DNA from: Paraphaeosphaeria minitans
Lineage: Eukaryota; Ascomycota; Dothideomycetes; Pleosporales; Didymosphaeriaceae
NCBI GenBank assembly: GCA_015832175.1
Contig: WJXW01000001.1
Coordinates: 248,001-312,000, forward strand
Reading direction: 5' to 3'
Length of the DNA: 64,000 nt
The translations under genes and the position numbers were made by a program. The notes beneath the pieces are model-generated. The model saw only the letters and a program-made list of their open reading frames with translations. It had not been told where the DNA came from and did no database searches. Each line of letters opens with the position of its first letter. Positions within the stretch are counted from its first letter, which is position 1. Positions 24,728 through 34,550 of this stretch are shown here, piece by piece.

Positions 24728-25880
24728 ATGTCCGGCAACACCAACAGCGACATCCTACTGGCCGGCGCAGTCGCAGCGTTCACTGTTGATCTCCTTGTGT
24801 ATCCACTAGATACTCTGAAAACGCGATTACAGTCCCCCAACTATGCAAAACTATACACCAATGCCGCGACTCAAAAGCCGAACGCGGCCATGTTTCGCGG
24901 CTTGTACCAAGGGGTGGGAAGTGTTATCATAGCGACGCTACCTTCATGTGAGAAACCATATTTTTATGTAGTAAAATCCATCGAAAACGGCGATTGTAAT
25001 AATGATTGTGGTTGCTAACATACGCGCAGCGGGAGCGTTCTTTACGACGTATGAGCGAACGAAGGCTTTCTTCAATCATATCAACCCCCCAACATCATCA
25101 CATCCCAATGGTCTCATTCCAACACCTATCGTGCATGCGGGCGCTTCTTCAATCGCTGAGCTGGTTTCCTGTGCGATACTTACCCCAGCTGAGGTCATCA
25201 AGCAAAACGCGCAAATGGTATCTGCAGGCTCGAAGACTAATGCCACCGTTCAGACCCTTGCCAAATTCAAGTCGAGTCCACTAGCGCTATGGAGAGGCTA
25301 CACCGCGCTCGCAGGAAGGAATCTTCCTTTTACAGCTATGCAGTTTCCCATGTTCGAAAAGATGAAAGAGACCATCAAAGACTACCGTGAGCGCAAGGAT
25401 GAAAGAACAGGTACAATCATTGAGAGTGCATGGATCACGGCCGTCAGTGCTGGTACCGCAGGCTCAGTTGCCGCAGTCATCACAACGCCGATCGATGTAG
25501 TCAAAACCAGAATCATGCTCTCAGCCGTCAACGACGCAGCGCATGAGGTTTCGTCCCAGCAGAAAAATGCAAAAGCTAGCTCAGCGGGTCTTGTGGATGC
25601 CCTTGGCAAAACTGTGCAATCTCCCAAGGCTACAGCGAAGAGCGCCGTGAAAACCTTGAATCCCTTGATTAGTCCAGAGCAGAAGGGAAAGAAAAGTGCC
25701 TGGAAGATTGGTCAAGAGATTGTACATGATAAAGGCCTTACAGGGCTGTGGAGAGGTGGTGCCTTAAGAGGAGTGTGGACCTTTATCGGAAGTGGGCTGT
25801 ATCTAGGGGTTTACGAGAGCGGCAGAGTCTACCTGGCGAGGCGGAGAGGAGAAGAGGTGGACGAGGCGGACTTGACTTGA
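24728..25880 (+). CDS. mitochondrial carrier (SLC25), S-adenosylmethionine carrier-like
   Basis: Predicted 356-residue protein from exons 24728-24947 and 25030-25880; the 82-nt intron (GTGAGA...CGCAG) restores PSSGAFFTTYE. Three carrier signatures are clear: YPLDTLKTRLQ (first repeat), TPAEVIKQNAQM (second) and TPIDVVKTRIM (third). Segments such as FRGLYQGVGSVIIA, SIAELVSCAILTPAEVIKQ, RNLPFTAMQFPMFE and LWRGGALRGVWTFIGSGLYLG resemble Pet8/SLC25A26, which imports S-adenosylmethionine into mitochondria in exchange for S-adenosylhomocysteine. The third repeat has an insertion of about 70 Lys/Ala/Ser-rich residues between its helices, which is longer than in yeast Pet8. Substrate assignment is by resemblance; another SLC25 substrate is possible. 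Confidence 0.85.
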
Positions 25881-26242
25881 CGCAGAAATGTAAGTTGCTG
25901 CCACGCCCTCTTCCAGCCATCTTTTCTCCTGACCCATGGGGATTACACGACGAGCATTGTATAACGCGACATGAGAGCTACTTAGATTTCATGCCGTGGG
26001 GAGCTCGACTTCGCCTGGTCAGTCACTCGCGATTCGAAATGCTTCCTTCACTTCCGCACGCGATCCACGGCGTCTTCACCTGTTATCGCGCTGCAACGAA
26101 GGTCACCTAGACAACAATGCAAAAAACGACGAGCGCGTTTGCAGTGCGTTTGTCACAACACAGCCTTACGTGTCTTGAATCTCTTCAATTCAACCTTCGA
26201 CTACACTCACACCAACTGAAATTGTCTCGTCTCGCGTTCCAA
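25881..26242. other. short intergenic region
   Basis: Region between the SLC25 carrier stop and the chosen start of the next gene. The next frame is open upstream to 26117, so a longer N-terminus is possible, but that part is not protein-like. Nothing else seen. Confidence 0.4.
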
Positions 26243-27868
26243 ATGGCACCGTTCAATCCTAATAAGCATCATAGGTCAATACTGTTGCCAGCGGGCTTGC
26301 CACCAGGCTATCCACCGGGCGAAGAGGATCAAGATCGCGCAATGGAGGCATCGTGGTTGCAGGTGCTGGACGATTTCCAGGACTCTCCGGGCTACCAGCT
26401 TCTTTTCAGCGATGGCGGCTCCAAACCTCCTCGTCCCAATAAAGGCAACCCAGTTACGAGTGCACCCGCCAGCAATCAACATGCACACGAGCGCAGCGAG
26501 GCGAGCTCGCCCAATTCAGACACCACGATCAAGCTGGGAGATGTCCTCGAGTCTGGCGGTATCGCATGCACGCCAACGCGACCGGAGCCTCAACCAGATA
26601 GGTCCACGTCCCCAGTTGAGAAGACGGAGTGCACTTTGGTACCGCAACCCAGGCCCCATGCTCTCGTCTTCGACCCCGCGCCTCGTCCGGTCAGCGTTGC
26701 TGCTCAAAGCCTTCCGGGCACGCCCCAGAAAAACCGCATCGCATCTCGCACTGCTGTCTCAACCCCGCGATCGTACGCAGCGGCGCTTTGCTCCATCCCC
26801 GAGAGTGATTTTGAGTCGTCCTCTTCGGACGCAGTTGGAGTCTCCGAGATGGCATCTCCCCTCAAGAACCCGCCCGTGGGAGACACAATGGGCCGCTTCC
26901 ATCTTGCTTCACCCGCCCAAACCACGCCCCCCGCCCGAGCCCCTCATCACCTCCGACGGACCTCCAGCAAATTCGCCTTCGTCCCCGTGCTCCCATCTCC
27001 TCTTGGACCAAGGCAATATACAAACGACCTAAGCTCCGATGTGTCCGGACTGGTGACTCCCGTGCCGAAGACAGCGCCGTCGCCAACGACACGCAGCGCT
27101 CGACGGGCCAGTATCAATGCCACGGCCTCAGCTCCAGGATCAGCCGTGCCGTGCGCGTGGACTCGAAGCACCCCGGGTCTAGGTATCTACGCTCCCTTCG
27201 ATACAAGTCCCGCCAGCGACCCGTTCGTCGAGCGCAGCATCCCAGGTCCACCGACATCAGTTGGCTTCGCACCAATCCCAAGCAGCACCCAAGTGCCAAA
27301 CACACCCGCAGGCTTCACTCCTCTCGGGCCCAAACCCGGCACGCCGACGACACGGCACTTTGCCCGCCCATCGGCCAACGCCGACGCGCTCCGACACCCA
27401 GTGACCGGCCTCTACCCACTCCAGACGCCCGTCTCATTCCCACTCCCTTCTCTCGCTGCCAATCTCGGCGTCACCGCCCCTCCCGTCTCCCCCACCCGCT
27501 TCGCCGCACGTATGGAATGGTTCGACCGCAACAGCACGCGCATGGTGGCCACAGGCCGCGCCTTCGCCCTCGCCAAGGAGAAGTACGACAACTCCGGCCA
27601 GCCCGCAGACTGCACCGCCATGCTCGCCGCGCAGAAGGCTATGCTGGAGGCGTGGGACGGCGATGCGCTGCAACTAGAGAGACGGGAATTGACGATGCCG
27701 GCAGGCATGCATGCGCTGCGAGCTGAGCACGCTCAGGATGGCATGGGTGGCGAGGAGGGCAAGATTCTGGGTGGGGATATGGCGATTTTGGAGAGGATTT
27801 CTGCGAATATGCAGGGCTGGGAGGGACAGGGTGCGCCGGCTGATGAGTTGGATGAAGCTGATGGTTAG
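26243..27868 (+). CDS. proline/serine-rich fungal protein of unknown function
   Basis: Predicted 541 residues, single exon. I start it at MAPFNPNKHHR (context ccaaATGGC) rather than at the in-frame Met at 26117, because the 42 extra residues look like translated leader. The N-terminus has a compact block (LLPAGLPPGYPPGEEDQDRA, then WLQVLDDFQDSPGYQLLFSDG). The middle is disordered and Pro/Ser/Thr-rich. The C-terminal 120 residues (about 425-541) are more ordered and probably helical: RFAARMEWFDRNSTRMVATG, then RAFALAKEKYDNSG and ILERISANMQGW. No family recognised, no signal peptide and no membrane segment. It is likely real, given a 1.6-kb open frame and an ordered C-terminus. Confidence 0.65.
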   Translation: MAPFNPNKHHRSILLPAGLPPGYPPGEEDQDRAMEASWLQVLDDFQDSPGYQLLFSDGGSKPPRPNKGNPVTSAPASNQHAHERSEASSPNSDTTIKLGDVLESGGIACTPTRPEPQPDRSTSPVEKTECTLVPQPRPHALVFDPAPRPVSVAAQSLPGTPQKNRIASRTAVSTPRSYAAALCSIPESDFESSSSDAVGVSEMASPLKNPPVGDTMGRFHLASPAQTTPPARAPHHLRRTSSKFAFVPVLPSPLGPRQYTNDLSSDVSGLVTPVPKTAPSPTTRSARRASINATASAPGSAVPCAWTRSTPGLGIYAPFDTSPASDPFVERSIPGPPTSVGFAPIPSSTQVPNTPAGFTPLGPKPGTPTTRHFARPSANADALRHPVTGLYPLQTPVSFPLPSLAANLGVTAPPVSPTRFAARMEWFDRNSTRMVATGRAFALAKEKYDNSGQPADCTAMLAAQKAMLEAWDGDALQLERRELTMPAGMHALRAEHAQDGMGGEEGKILGGDMAILERISANMQGWEGQGAPADELDEADG

Positions 27869-28624
27869 TGAGACTGTGATACGGGATGTCGAGGGGACGG
27901 CTGAGAGGAGAGGGTGTGTGGGTGTGCTGAGGGGTATCGAGGTTGAGGTTGCGGATGAGAGAGAAGATGAACAAACACTAGCTAGCTATAGCTACAAGAA
28001 AAGTACAATAACATGGAAATTTTGTTTCAGCATTCCCTGTGATCATGGGCTGTGTTGAGCCGGCACGTGTGGATCACCATGATACCGTGCTGTGTCTGGC
28101 CAGGCATATCCAAAATCTCGCGAGACAACTGCGACTGAAGACTGGTTTTGGAGGAGTAGTCACACCGCCCATGTCGAGCATCCAGCACCGTCATTCGTTG
28201 ATAGCTCAACCAGCGAGGAGTGCCAGCCTCAGCCATGCCGCTGAACTCCAAAGGTCGTAGAGCATACTAGCAACCCTGGTATCGTCTTTGGTCACAGGTG
28301 TACTCGCAAGCATTTCATCGAGCAGAGATGGCTGTTCGTATTACCAACTACTATACATACCGCTTCCCCGTCCCGGCTATCCTTTGTCGTAACTACACAT
28401 AGAGAACGGAAGATGTCGCTTCAAAGACTCAATTCAAATACAATGCCCGTGTGGCAACCAAAATAACCGGTCCTTCCCTTGCTACCAGATGAACGCCGGC
28501 TGGCATGCTAGGCGAGCGTGAAGGGCGGTGCGGTGTTGTGGGGCGGGCGTGGTGGTGGTACAGTACAATAGGTTACAATGCCAGACAGGAGACCGGTCAA
28601 TGCATCATGGCGAGAAAGGCTGCT
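27869..28624. other. convergent intergenic region
   Basis: About 750 bases between the unknown on plus and Hsp10 on minus. It should contain both 3'UTRs. Short frames here carry no motif, and no RNA gene or repeat was noticed. Confidence 0.4.
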
Positions 28625-29307
28625 TTACTCGTTGATCTTGGCGAGCAGCTCGTGGTCGCGGAAGAGCGAGTACTCGTCCTCGCCGACCTTGAGGGGCGAA
28701 CCGCCGAACTGTTGCGGGTTAGCAATAGTCTCGCTGGTGGCTATAAAGCACCATGTAAAGAGTGGCAGAGCGGTCGCATCAGTCCCGAAAGATGGTTAAC
28801 GGTTCGACAGCATAGACGTGTCTAGTCGATGGTGTTGGTGGGTATCATCATCGTGCCGCTCTACCTTCTCCTCTTTCCTTGGGCGGCAACGTACCTGGGG
28901 AATCAAGACCTTGTCGCCGGGCTGGACGCTAACGGCAACGCGCTTGCCCTCCTTGTCGTAGGCGCCGGGGCCGACGGCGAGCACCTTGGCCTCGTTGAGC
29001 TCCTTGACGGCGCTGTCGGGCAGAAAGATGCCCGTTGCCGTCTTGGTCTCGGGCTTGATGCGCTGCACGAGGATGCGGTCGAGGAGCGGCGCGATGCTGC
29101 GAATGGACTTGATGGCAGACTGTAGCATGCATTAGCCATGTGCGATTGAGTGAGGTGGGGATGATGGGTGCTATAGCTGTCCGGTGCAGAATGGGTGCTG
29201 TGGGTGCTATAGCTGTTCGGTGAAGGATGGGTGCTATGGGTGCTACAACTGTCCGGTGCAGGATGATTGCTGTAGCTGTCCGCTACACCAGGGAGTACAC
29301 TTACCAT
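28625..29307 (-). CDS. HSP10: mitochondrial 10 kDa heat shock protein (chaperonin 10)
   Basis: Predicted 103 residues from exons 29307-29305, 29119-28895 and 28708-28625. Exon 1 codes only for the start Met: ATG is followed directly by GTAAGT. Exon 2 gives SAIKSIRSIAPLLDRILVQR, IFLPDSAVKELNEAKVLAVG and VQPGDKVLIPQ. Exon 3 gives FGGSPLKVGEDEYSLFRDHE and ends LLAKINE. This is the full GroES fold: the mobile loop lies around residues 23-35 and the last strand carries FRDHE. Hsp10 caps Hsp60 in the matrix and assists folding of imported proteins. The two introns are long for this window (185 and 186 nt), and intron 1 contains degenerate tandem repeats. A heat-shock-element-like site lies about 100 bases upstream of the start. 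Confidence 0.95.
29160..29280. repeat. degenerate tandem repeat in Hsp10 intron 1
   Basis: Imperfect units built from gggtgctatagctgtccggt, and variants with ctgttcggt or caactgtccggt, repeat about three times, giving a Ser/Thr/His/Pro-rich antisense pseudo-frame. It lies within the first intron of Hsp10. Confidence 0.6.
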
Positions 29308-29402
29308 TGTGAAGACGGGCGCGAGGGATAAAAGGGGGTATCTAGAAAGCGTGCTGGAAAAAGTGAAGCCGAGTGAGGACGGAGAAATGGGTTGCAGCTC
29401 TG

Positions 29403-29415
29403 GAAAATTCTAGAT
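29403..29415. promoter_or_regulatory. heat shock element-like site
   Basis: The sequence gaaaattctagat gives GAA at 29403-29405, TTC at 29408-29410 and an imperfect GAT at 29413-29415. The units are 5 bp apart in alternating orientation, as in an Hsf1 site. It lies 96 bases upstream of the Hsp10 start, a sensible place, and also upstream of the divergent TilS gene. Assigned on sequence only. Confidence 0.45.
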
Positions 29416-29565
29416 GGATGGAATTCATAAGAAGCGTCGGGGCCCGTGCGCTTTCCGAAGCTCCCCAGACCTCGGAATTGCATCGCGTCGTCCTTGGCTT
29501 GCATGTCCTTGTACATTATTTCGTCTTCTGTTTTGCGCCTCGATGCTGCGGCTCAGGTCTCGTTT

Positions 29566-31689
29566 ATGTGGAAGCGAAATGCCGTCTGCCTCTGCTTGAG
29601 GACATACTCTTCTGCTCTTGCTAGCCGTGGATGGGCGCGGAAAGCAGATGGACCCAGAAGACACGTCCGCGACGCCATCGGGTCCTCATATGCCATACTT
29701 GGACGCCATGCACATACACAGTACGGACCGGTGAAGGCCGCCGGTGCCATTGCAGACGATGAATTTCTTGAAGCCCTGCGCCGGGTGCTGCCCGTGGAAA
29801 AGCTCCAGCCAGCGTCCCCCCCCGTTGGCCTTGCTGTCAGCGGAGGTGTCGATTCCATGGCGATTGCGACACTGTATTCGAGATGCAGGCAGTCCCACCA
29901 GCTACCCGAACTGCATGGAATCATTGTCGATCACAAGGCGAGGCCGGCCAGTGGCGAAGAAGCGCAATGGGTTGCAGAGCAGCTCTTGACCCGTAAGATA
30001 TCCCCTCAATACTTTGCCGCCCTCTTACTCTGCTAACTTGATGCAGTGGGCGTGGAATCCACCATTGTCCCATTGGTCTGGCCCCAAGGCTTTGATCTTC
30101 TTACATCCACCAGATTCGAAGCTGAGGCACGCAAATGGCGACATGAAGCGCTGGGCAAGACATGTAGAGACAAAGGCATCACGTCCTTGATAATGGGCCA
30201 GCACAAAGACGACCAAGCAGAGACCATCTTGATGCGGTTGTTCTCGAACCGCCACAGGTCCGGGCTCGCGGCCACGACTCGCATCGGATGGATACCAGAG
30301 TGCTTTGGTGTCTACGGCGTGCACCACAGTGGCAGTCCCGCATCGGACAAGAGCTCTGTAGCCTCGCTCTTTGAACATGGCGGCATGCGTGTTCTGCGAC
30401 CGATGCTGGACTTTGAGAAGAGCAGGCTGATCGCGACATGCGAGATGCACGCCACCCGTTGGGCAGAAGACGCAACAAACAAAGACAAAACACTCACAGC
30501 TCGCAACGCCGTCCGCCATATCCTGCAAAATCATAAGCTTCCCGAGGCCCTCTCAAAAGGGTCGGTCGTATCGCTTGGCCAGAACGTCCAGTCTCGGTTA
30601 GAGAAGCACAAGGCCGCCGCCGCAGCGCTTTACAGCGCCTGCTCCTTCAAGTTGGACATCCAGACCGGCGCCCTCGTCATACGCTTTCCACCCGTAGAGG
30701 CCTTCTTCCCAGGCTCAGATCCCGACCATGTCCCGTCGCCATCAGAGAAGCTGCAAGCCCGCGCCACAGCTCAATACCTCGTCCAAGCCATCATCAGACT
30801 TGTTTCCCCAAGAGAACACCTCGTCCTCGAAACCATCGCCAACTCCGTAATCTGGTTCTGGCCATCCCTCCGCCCCGATAACCTTCCACCCATCTCGTAC
30901 CAGTACAACTCCACCAACGACTGCTACTTCTCCCAACTCCACCAGAACCAGCAACGGCAGACCGACGACCCAGGCACCGGACACCTCGGCCCCTGGTGCA
31001 TCTCCCGCCAGCCCCCCTCAGAGCCCAAATTCGCAAACATCCGCATCGACTTCCCACCCGGCCAGACCTCAGACTGGCGCCTCTTCGACGGCCGCTACTG
31101 GATCCGCGTACAAAACCACACCGCTCGCTCCATCTCCCTGGGCTTCCTCACAGACAGGAAGCTGGAAGCACTGATGCAACTCGACCCCGCCGCCAAGGGC
31201 TACCGGAACCTGCTCGACTCAGGCTTCGACGCGCGCGCCTCCGACCGAAGAAAACAGCTGCGCGCCGCCCTCGAGGCCGTCAAACCGCACCGCCTCCGGC
31301 GCCACCTCCCCGCACTCTTCTTGGAGCCAGAGCTCCAAGGCGGCGACCCCGAGCTCCTTGCGCTCCCCACTTTGCAAGCCAGCCCCGACGACCCCAGCGA
31401 CCACTGGGAGTGCCGCTGGGAAATCAAATACAAGAAAGTAGATCCCGGGGCGGGCCGCACGCTGAACGACATCGTCACTCGCCCCGTGTTTCACCCACTC
31501 GAAACCGACGCCCTGACGCTCGAGCAAGAAGCCACCAAAGCGCAGCTCGATGCGCTGGGGCTTTTCGACCCTGTCCCCGCGCCCAAGGATTTGGCGCAAG
31601 AAAAGAGGGACAAGAAAAAGAAATATCGAGAGCGCCTAAAACTCCGCAAAAAGCAAGAGCAAGACGGCGAACCTCAGCACCCGGCGTAA
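29566..31689 (+). CDS. tRNA(Ile)-lysidine synthase, TilS/MesJ family, probably mitochondrial
   Basis: Predicted 689 residues from exons 29566-29992 and 30047-31689 (54-nt intron, GTAAGA...TGCAG; join Leu-Thr-Leu-Gly-Val-Glu). The PP-loop ATPase motif GLAVSGGVDSMA (about residues 88-99) is intact. It is followed by MGQHKDDQAETILMRL and the MLDFEKSRL block, as in TilS. TilS converts cytidine 34 of tRNA-Ile(CAU) to lysidine, changing decoding from Met to Ile. In fungi a nuclear copy would serve the mitochondrial tRNA. The N-terminus from Met at 29566 (MWKRNAVCLCLRTYSSALA) is basic and hydroxylated, as a mitochondrial presequence. In-frame Met codons at 29446 and 29503 are alternatives. The C-terminal 250 residues are long and end in a Lys/Arg-rich tail. 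It is divergent from Hsp10. Confidence 0.88.
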
Positions 31690-32788
31690 GAGCAAGGCGT
31701 GGTCTTGACCCACGATATGCGTAAGTTGCTGCAGATGTCTCTTACTACTACGGAGGTGGCGGGCGAGCCGAAGTCGATAACGTGGGACGTGCACGTGGGG
31801 CTGGTCAAAGAGCGTGACGATAACGGCGACCTTAATATACGGTGGAAGGGATCACTACCCCCGGTCACGGTCAAGAAGCTGGATCCGACAAGACTGTGGA
31901 GGAGGACGTGGCGCGGACCAGGATCATGATGAATCAATTGGTCATTGCCGTGGCTGCGCGCACGAGATGTCGCCCCGAGTGTCGTGTCGATTTTGTGAGA
32001 CGACTAGTACACTGGTTCCCGCATCATATTCTCGATGTGTGTCTTCAGTGTCCGAATGGGAGGCTCGGAGCGTGCCATCGTCAACTCCGACGGATGGATA
32101 GCGCGTTCCGAATATATATCCCATCAAACATCCCATCAAACATCTCATCAAACATCTCATCAAACATCTCATCAAACATCTCATCAAACATCTCATCAAA
32201 CATCTCATCAAAGATTATTATTCCCTATGAAGATTAAGCACGTAGCAAGACTCGAATTGTTACTGGATGGATTTCACAAGCTCCTTGAAGAACATGGAAA
32301 AAAGGAGACAGAGAATTGGGACTGTGATGGGGACAGGTAGAGAAGAGTGTTCTCGCCCCCACGTGGTGCAGGTGATTTGCGGGAGTTTGGGGTAGAATGA
32401 GCGGTGGTGCAGGGGAGATCTTGCGGTGAAAAGACCTACTTCGTAGAGCTTCCGCTTGGTTCTCATTGGCATTGTTCTCATGGTACGCATTCTAGCGTCT
32501 ACGTATATCAATCTCTACTCGCATCCCCGTAGCAGGTGATGACTTGGCCAGCAAAAGGCTCACGCTGATACATTTACGTGCCGAAGTCATAGATCCGCTT
32601 TCGCAGTTTCAGACAAGTGCCATAATTGATTCATTCAAGAGCCCGTGGCTCGCGCCGTCCCTATGGGCCGTCCCAATCGTTCGGTTCAGCAGCTTTTGGC
32701 AGAAACCCAGACCACCCCAACGCCGGTCCCATGCCATGACGAAGAAAGCATTATCATCTCATTTCATCACACTACGCCAGACGGCGCT
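31690..32788. other. convergent intergenic region with minisatellite
   Basis: About 1.1 kb between TilS (plus) and eIF3h (minus). It contains the 12-bp repeat array listed separately. Small frames overlapping that array are repeat products. No gene recognised. Confidence 0.4.
32118..32213. repeat. 12-bp minisatellite, eight units
   Basis: The unit atc[c/t]catcaaac is repeated eight times head to tail, the first two units with ccc and the remaining six with ctc. It is perfectly periodic at 12 bp, so it reads as a tetrapeptide repeat in every frame (for example Ser-Asn-Ile-Ser). No start context suggests translation. Confidence 0.9.
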
Positions 32789-34002
32789 CTATGACTCCCC
32801 ATGCAGCAGGTTGTTCTTGACCGCGAACATCTTGGTGGTCACGCCCGCTGTGAAGCCGTCGACCTGTCGCGCGTACTGCTCGACCTGCCGTGAGTTGAGC
32901 AGCGTCTCCAGCCTACTGGGCTCCTGCGGCAGCTTGAACAGCCTCTGCCACTCGTCCTCTGGGAGCAGCGGCTGCTTGGATGCCGTTCTGGCCGCGTTCT
33001 CGGCTTTGCGCTTCTGCTGCCACGCTGTGATCTTGGTCTGCTCGCGCGCAAGCGAGCGCTGGTAGTACTGGTGGTTGTTGAGCTCCGTGTGGTGGTTATC
33101 GATGCTCTCGAGCAGGAGGTCGCACGTCTTTTCAAGGAAGGGGTCGATGGCGAGGTCGAGAGAGTCGTAGTTGGGGAAGAAAGGCGGTTCGGGGGTGTTG
33201 GGGTCTTGCAGAAGGGCGGCAAGGTTGGGCGGGAAGGAGAGCTCTTCTTTGGGAGCGTCCGAGGGGAGCTGGTGGAGGAGCGAGGTGAGGAGGTGGGAGT
33301 TGTGGATGGTGACAGGGATCTCGACGAGAATGTCGTGGTAGCGGAGGCCGCTCTTTTGCAGGCTGCAGTTGTTAGCTTGTTTCCCAAACATGGGAGACTA
33401 TCCATACTTGTCGGTAGTGAATTTGCCCTCCTTGTACGCCGCAACGAAAGCGGGCGAGAGCCTGTAGGCGCGCAGGCTCAAGCTGCCCTGCGAGCTCCTG
33501 CTCACATCGTGCACCAAGGCGATGGCCTTCTCGTTGGGGTCTTTCTGGTAGAAGAACTGGTTCTCGATGGTGTTGAGGTTGATGAAGTTGCCCATGCTGG
33601 TGCTCGTGTACCAGCCGATGTTGTTGGCGTCGACGTTGACATCCCGCAGGAACTTGATCATCTCGTTCTGGTAGGCGACGTTCGCCTTGGCGCGGGGTGC
33701 TGCCGCAGCGAGATCTTTGTGGTTGTGGTTGTCGCGGTGGTCATCGCTAGCGGGGACATCGACGTTGGGGAAGGGGAAGCATGAGGTGACTTCGAGGAGT
33801 CCGGGCTGGTCGAGCGACTCCATGCCCACGAGCGAGCCAGTCGCGACGGTGGGGAACGTCTTCGCGGCATGGTTGATGAGCTTCATCACAACCTGCGGAA
33901 GTCAGAGGGGCTGGTGGGGCAGCGGCAGAGGGTGCGCGGGCGGCATACCAGGGCTTCGACCTGCACCGCCTTGATGGGCGAGTCCTTCAGAGCGTCGGCC
34001 AT
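32789..34002 (-). CDS. eukaryotic translation initiation factor 3 subunit H
   Basis: Predicted 370 residues from exons 34002-33949, 33892-33408 and 33362-32789. Donors are GTATGC and GTATGG, acceptors CCGCAG and CTGCAG; phases join cleanly (GKFTTDN, then [10 protein letters not shown]). It begins [20 protein letters not shown], the start of the MPN domain. The MPN fold continues through [21 protein letters not shown] and [20 protein letters not shown], where the metalloprotease His-x-His and downstream Asp are absent, as is normal for eIF3h. The C-terminal part is helical and includes [20 protein letters not shown]. eIF3h is a non-catalytic subunit of the eIF3 complex that assists 40S recruitment and reinitiation. 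It is conserved in filamentous fungi and fission yeast but not in budding yeast. Confidence 0.93.
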
Positions 34003-34550
34003 GTTGTCGGTCGTCGGGAAGGAGAGAGTCGTTGTGGTGGGGCTGCGCACTTTGGGCGTGTTGGAGTCGTCGCGAATTTCGCTGCGTGCGAACAGTGTGC
34101 CAAGATGTTCGGAGTGATGCTAGACTAAACTAGGACTAGCCTCTAAATCATGTGTTGACCTCTAGTGCTCATCTTCACCACGGCAATCTCGGACAGCACT
34201 CGCGTACTACCTATTTGGGAAGTTTGTGCGACTCGACGGGACTTTTCAATTTCCTAGTTAGGAAGTATGTCATGCGGCTCAGAAGGAAGCCACCTACACA
34301 GCCTTTAGGCCGATAGTGATGCAGACATTCGGTCGAAACTTGCTTTGAGCAGCCCAGGAGTAGGTATGCAAATTCAGACGTATACGTGAACAAGATGCTT
34401 TATTCATGTCCACGGAAAAAGAAGCCCCCTCAAAGACCCACGGGGTTACAAGGCTTCCATACCCATCCGACCCCTTCAACGCCGCCCAATGCAATCGCTG
34501 ATACACCCAAGCGCCATGAATGCCTCCCTATATCATAAGATCATCTACGC
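34003..34550. other. intergenic between eIF3h and PRP31
   Basis: About 550 bases between eIF3h start and PRP31 stop, both on minus. It carries the eIF3h promoter and the PRP31 3'UTR. No gene or repeat was noticed. Confidence 0.4.

Noticed and set aside
26117..26242. Longer N-terminus for the proline/serine-rich unknown
   Set aside because: The extra 42 residues are low in protein-like features. The Met at 26243 has a better context and is followed by the ordered block.
32118..32213. CRISPR-like regular repeat
   Set aside because: The 12-bp units are contiguous without spacers, and the genome is eukaryotic; it is a simple minisatellite.
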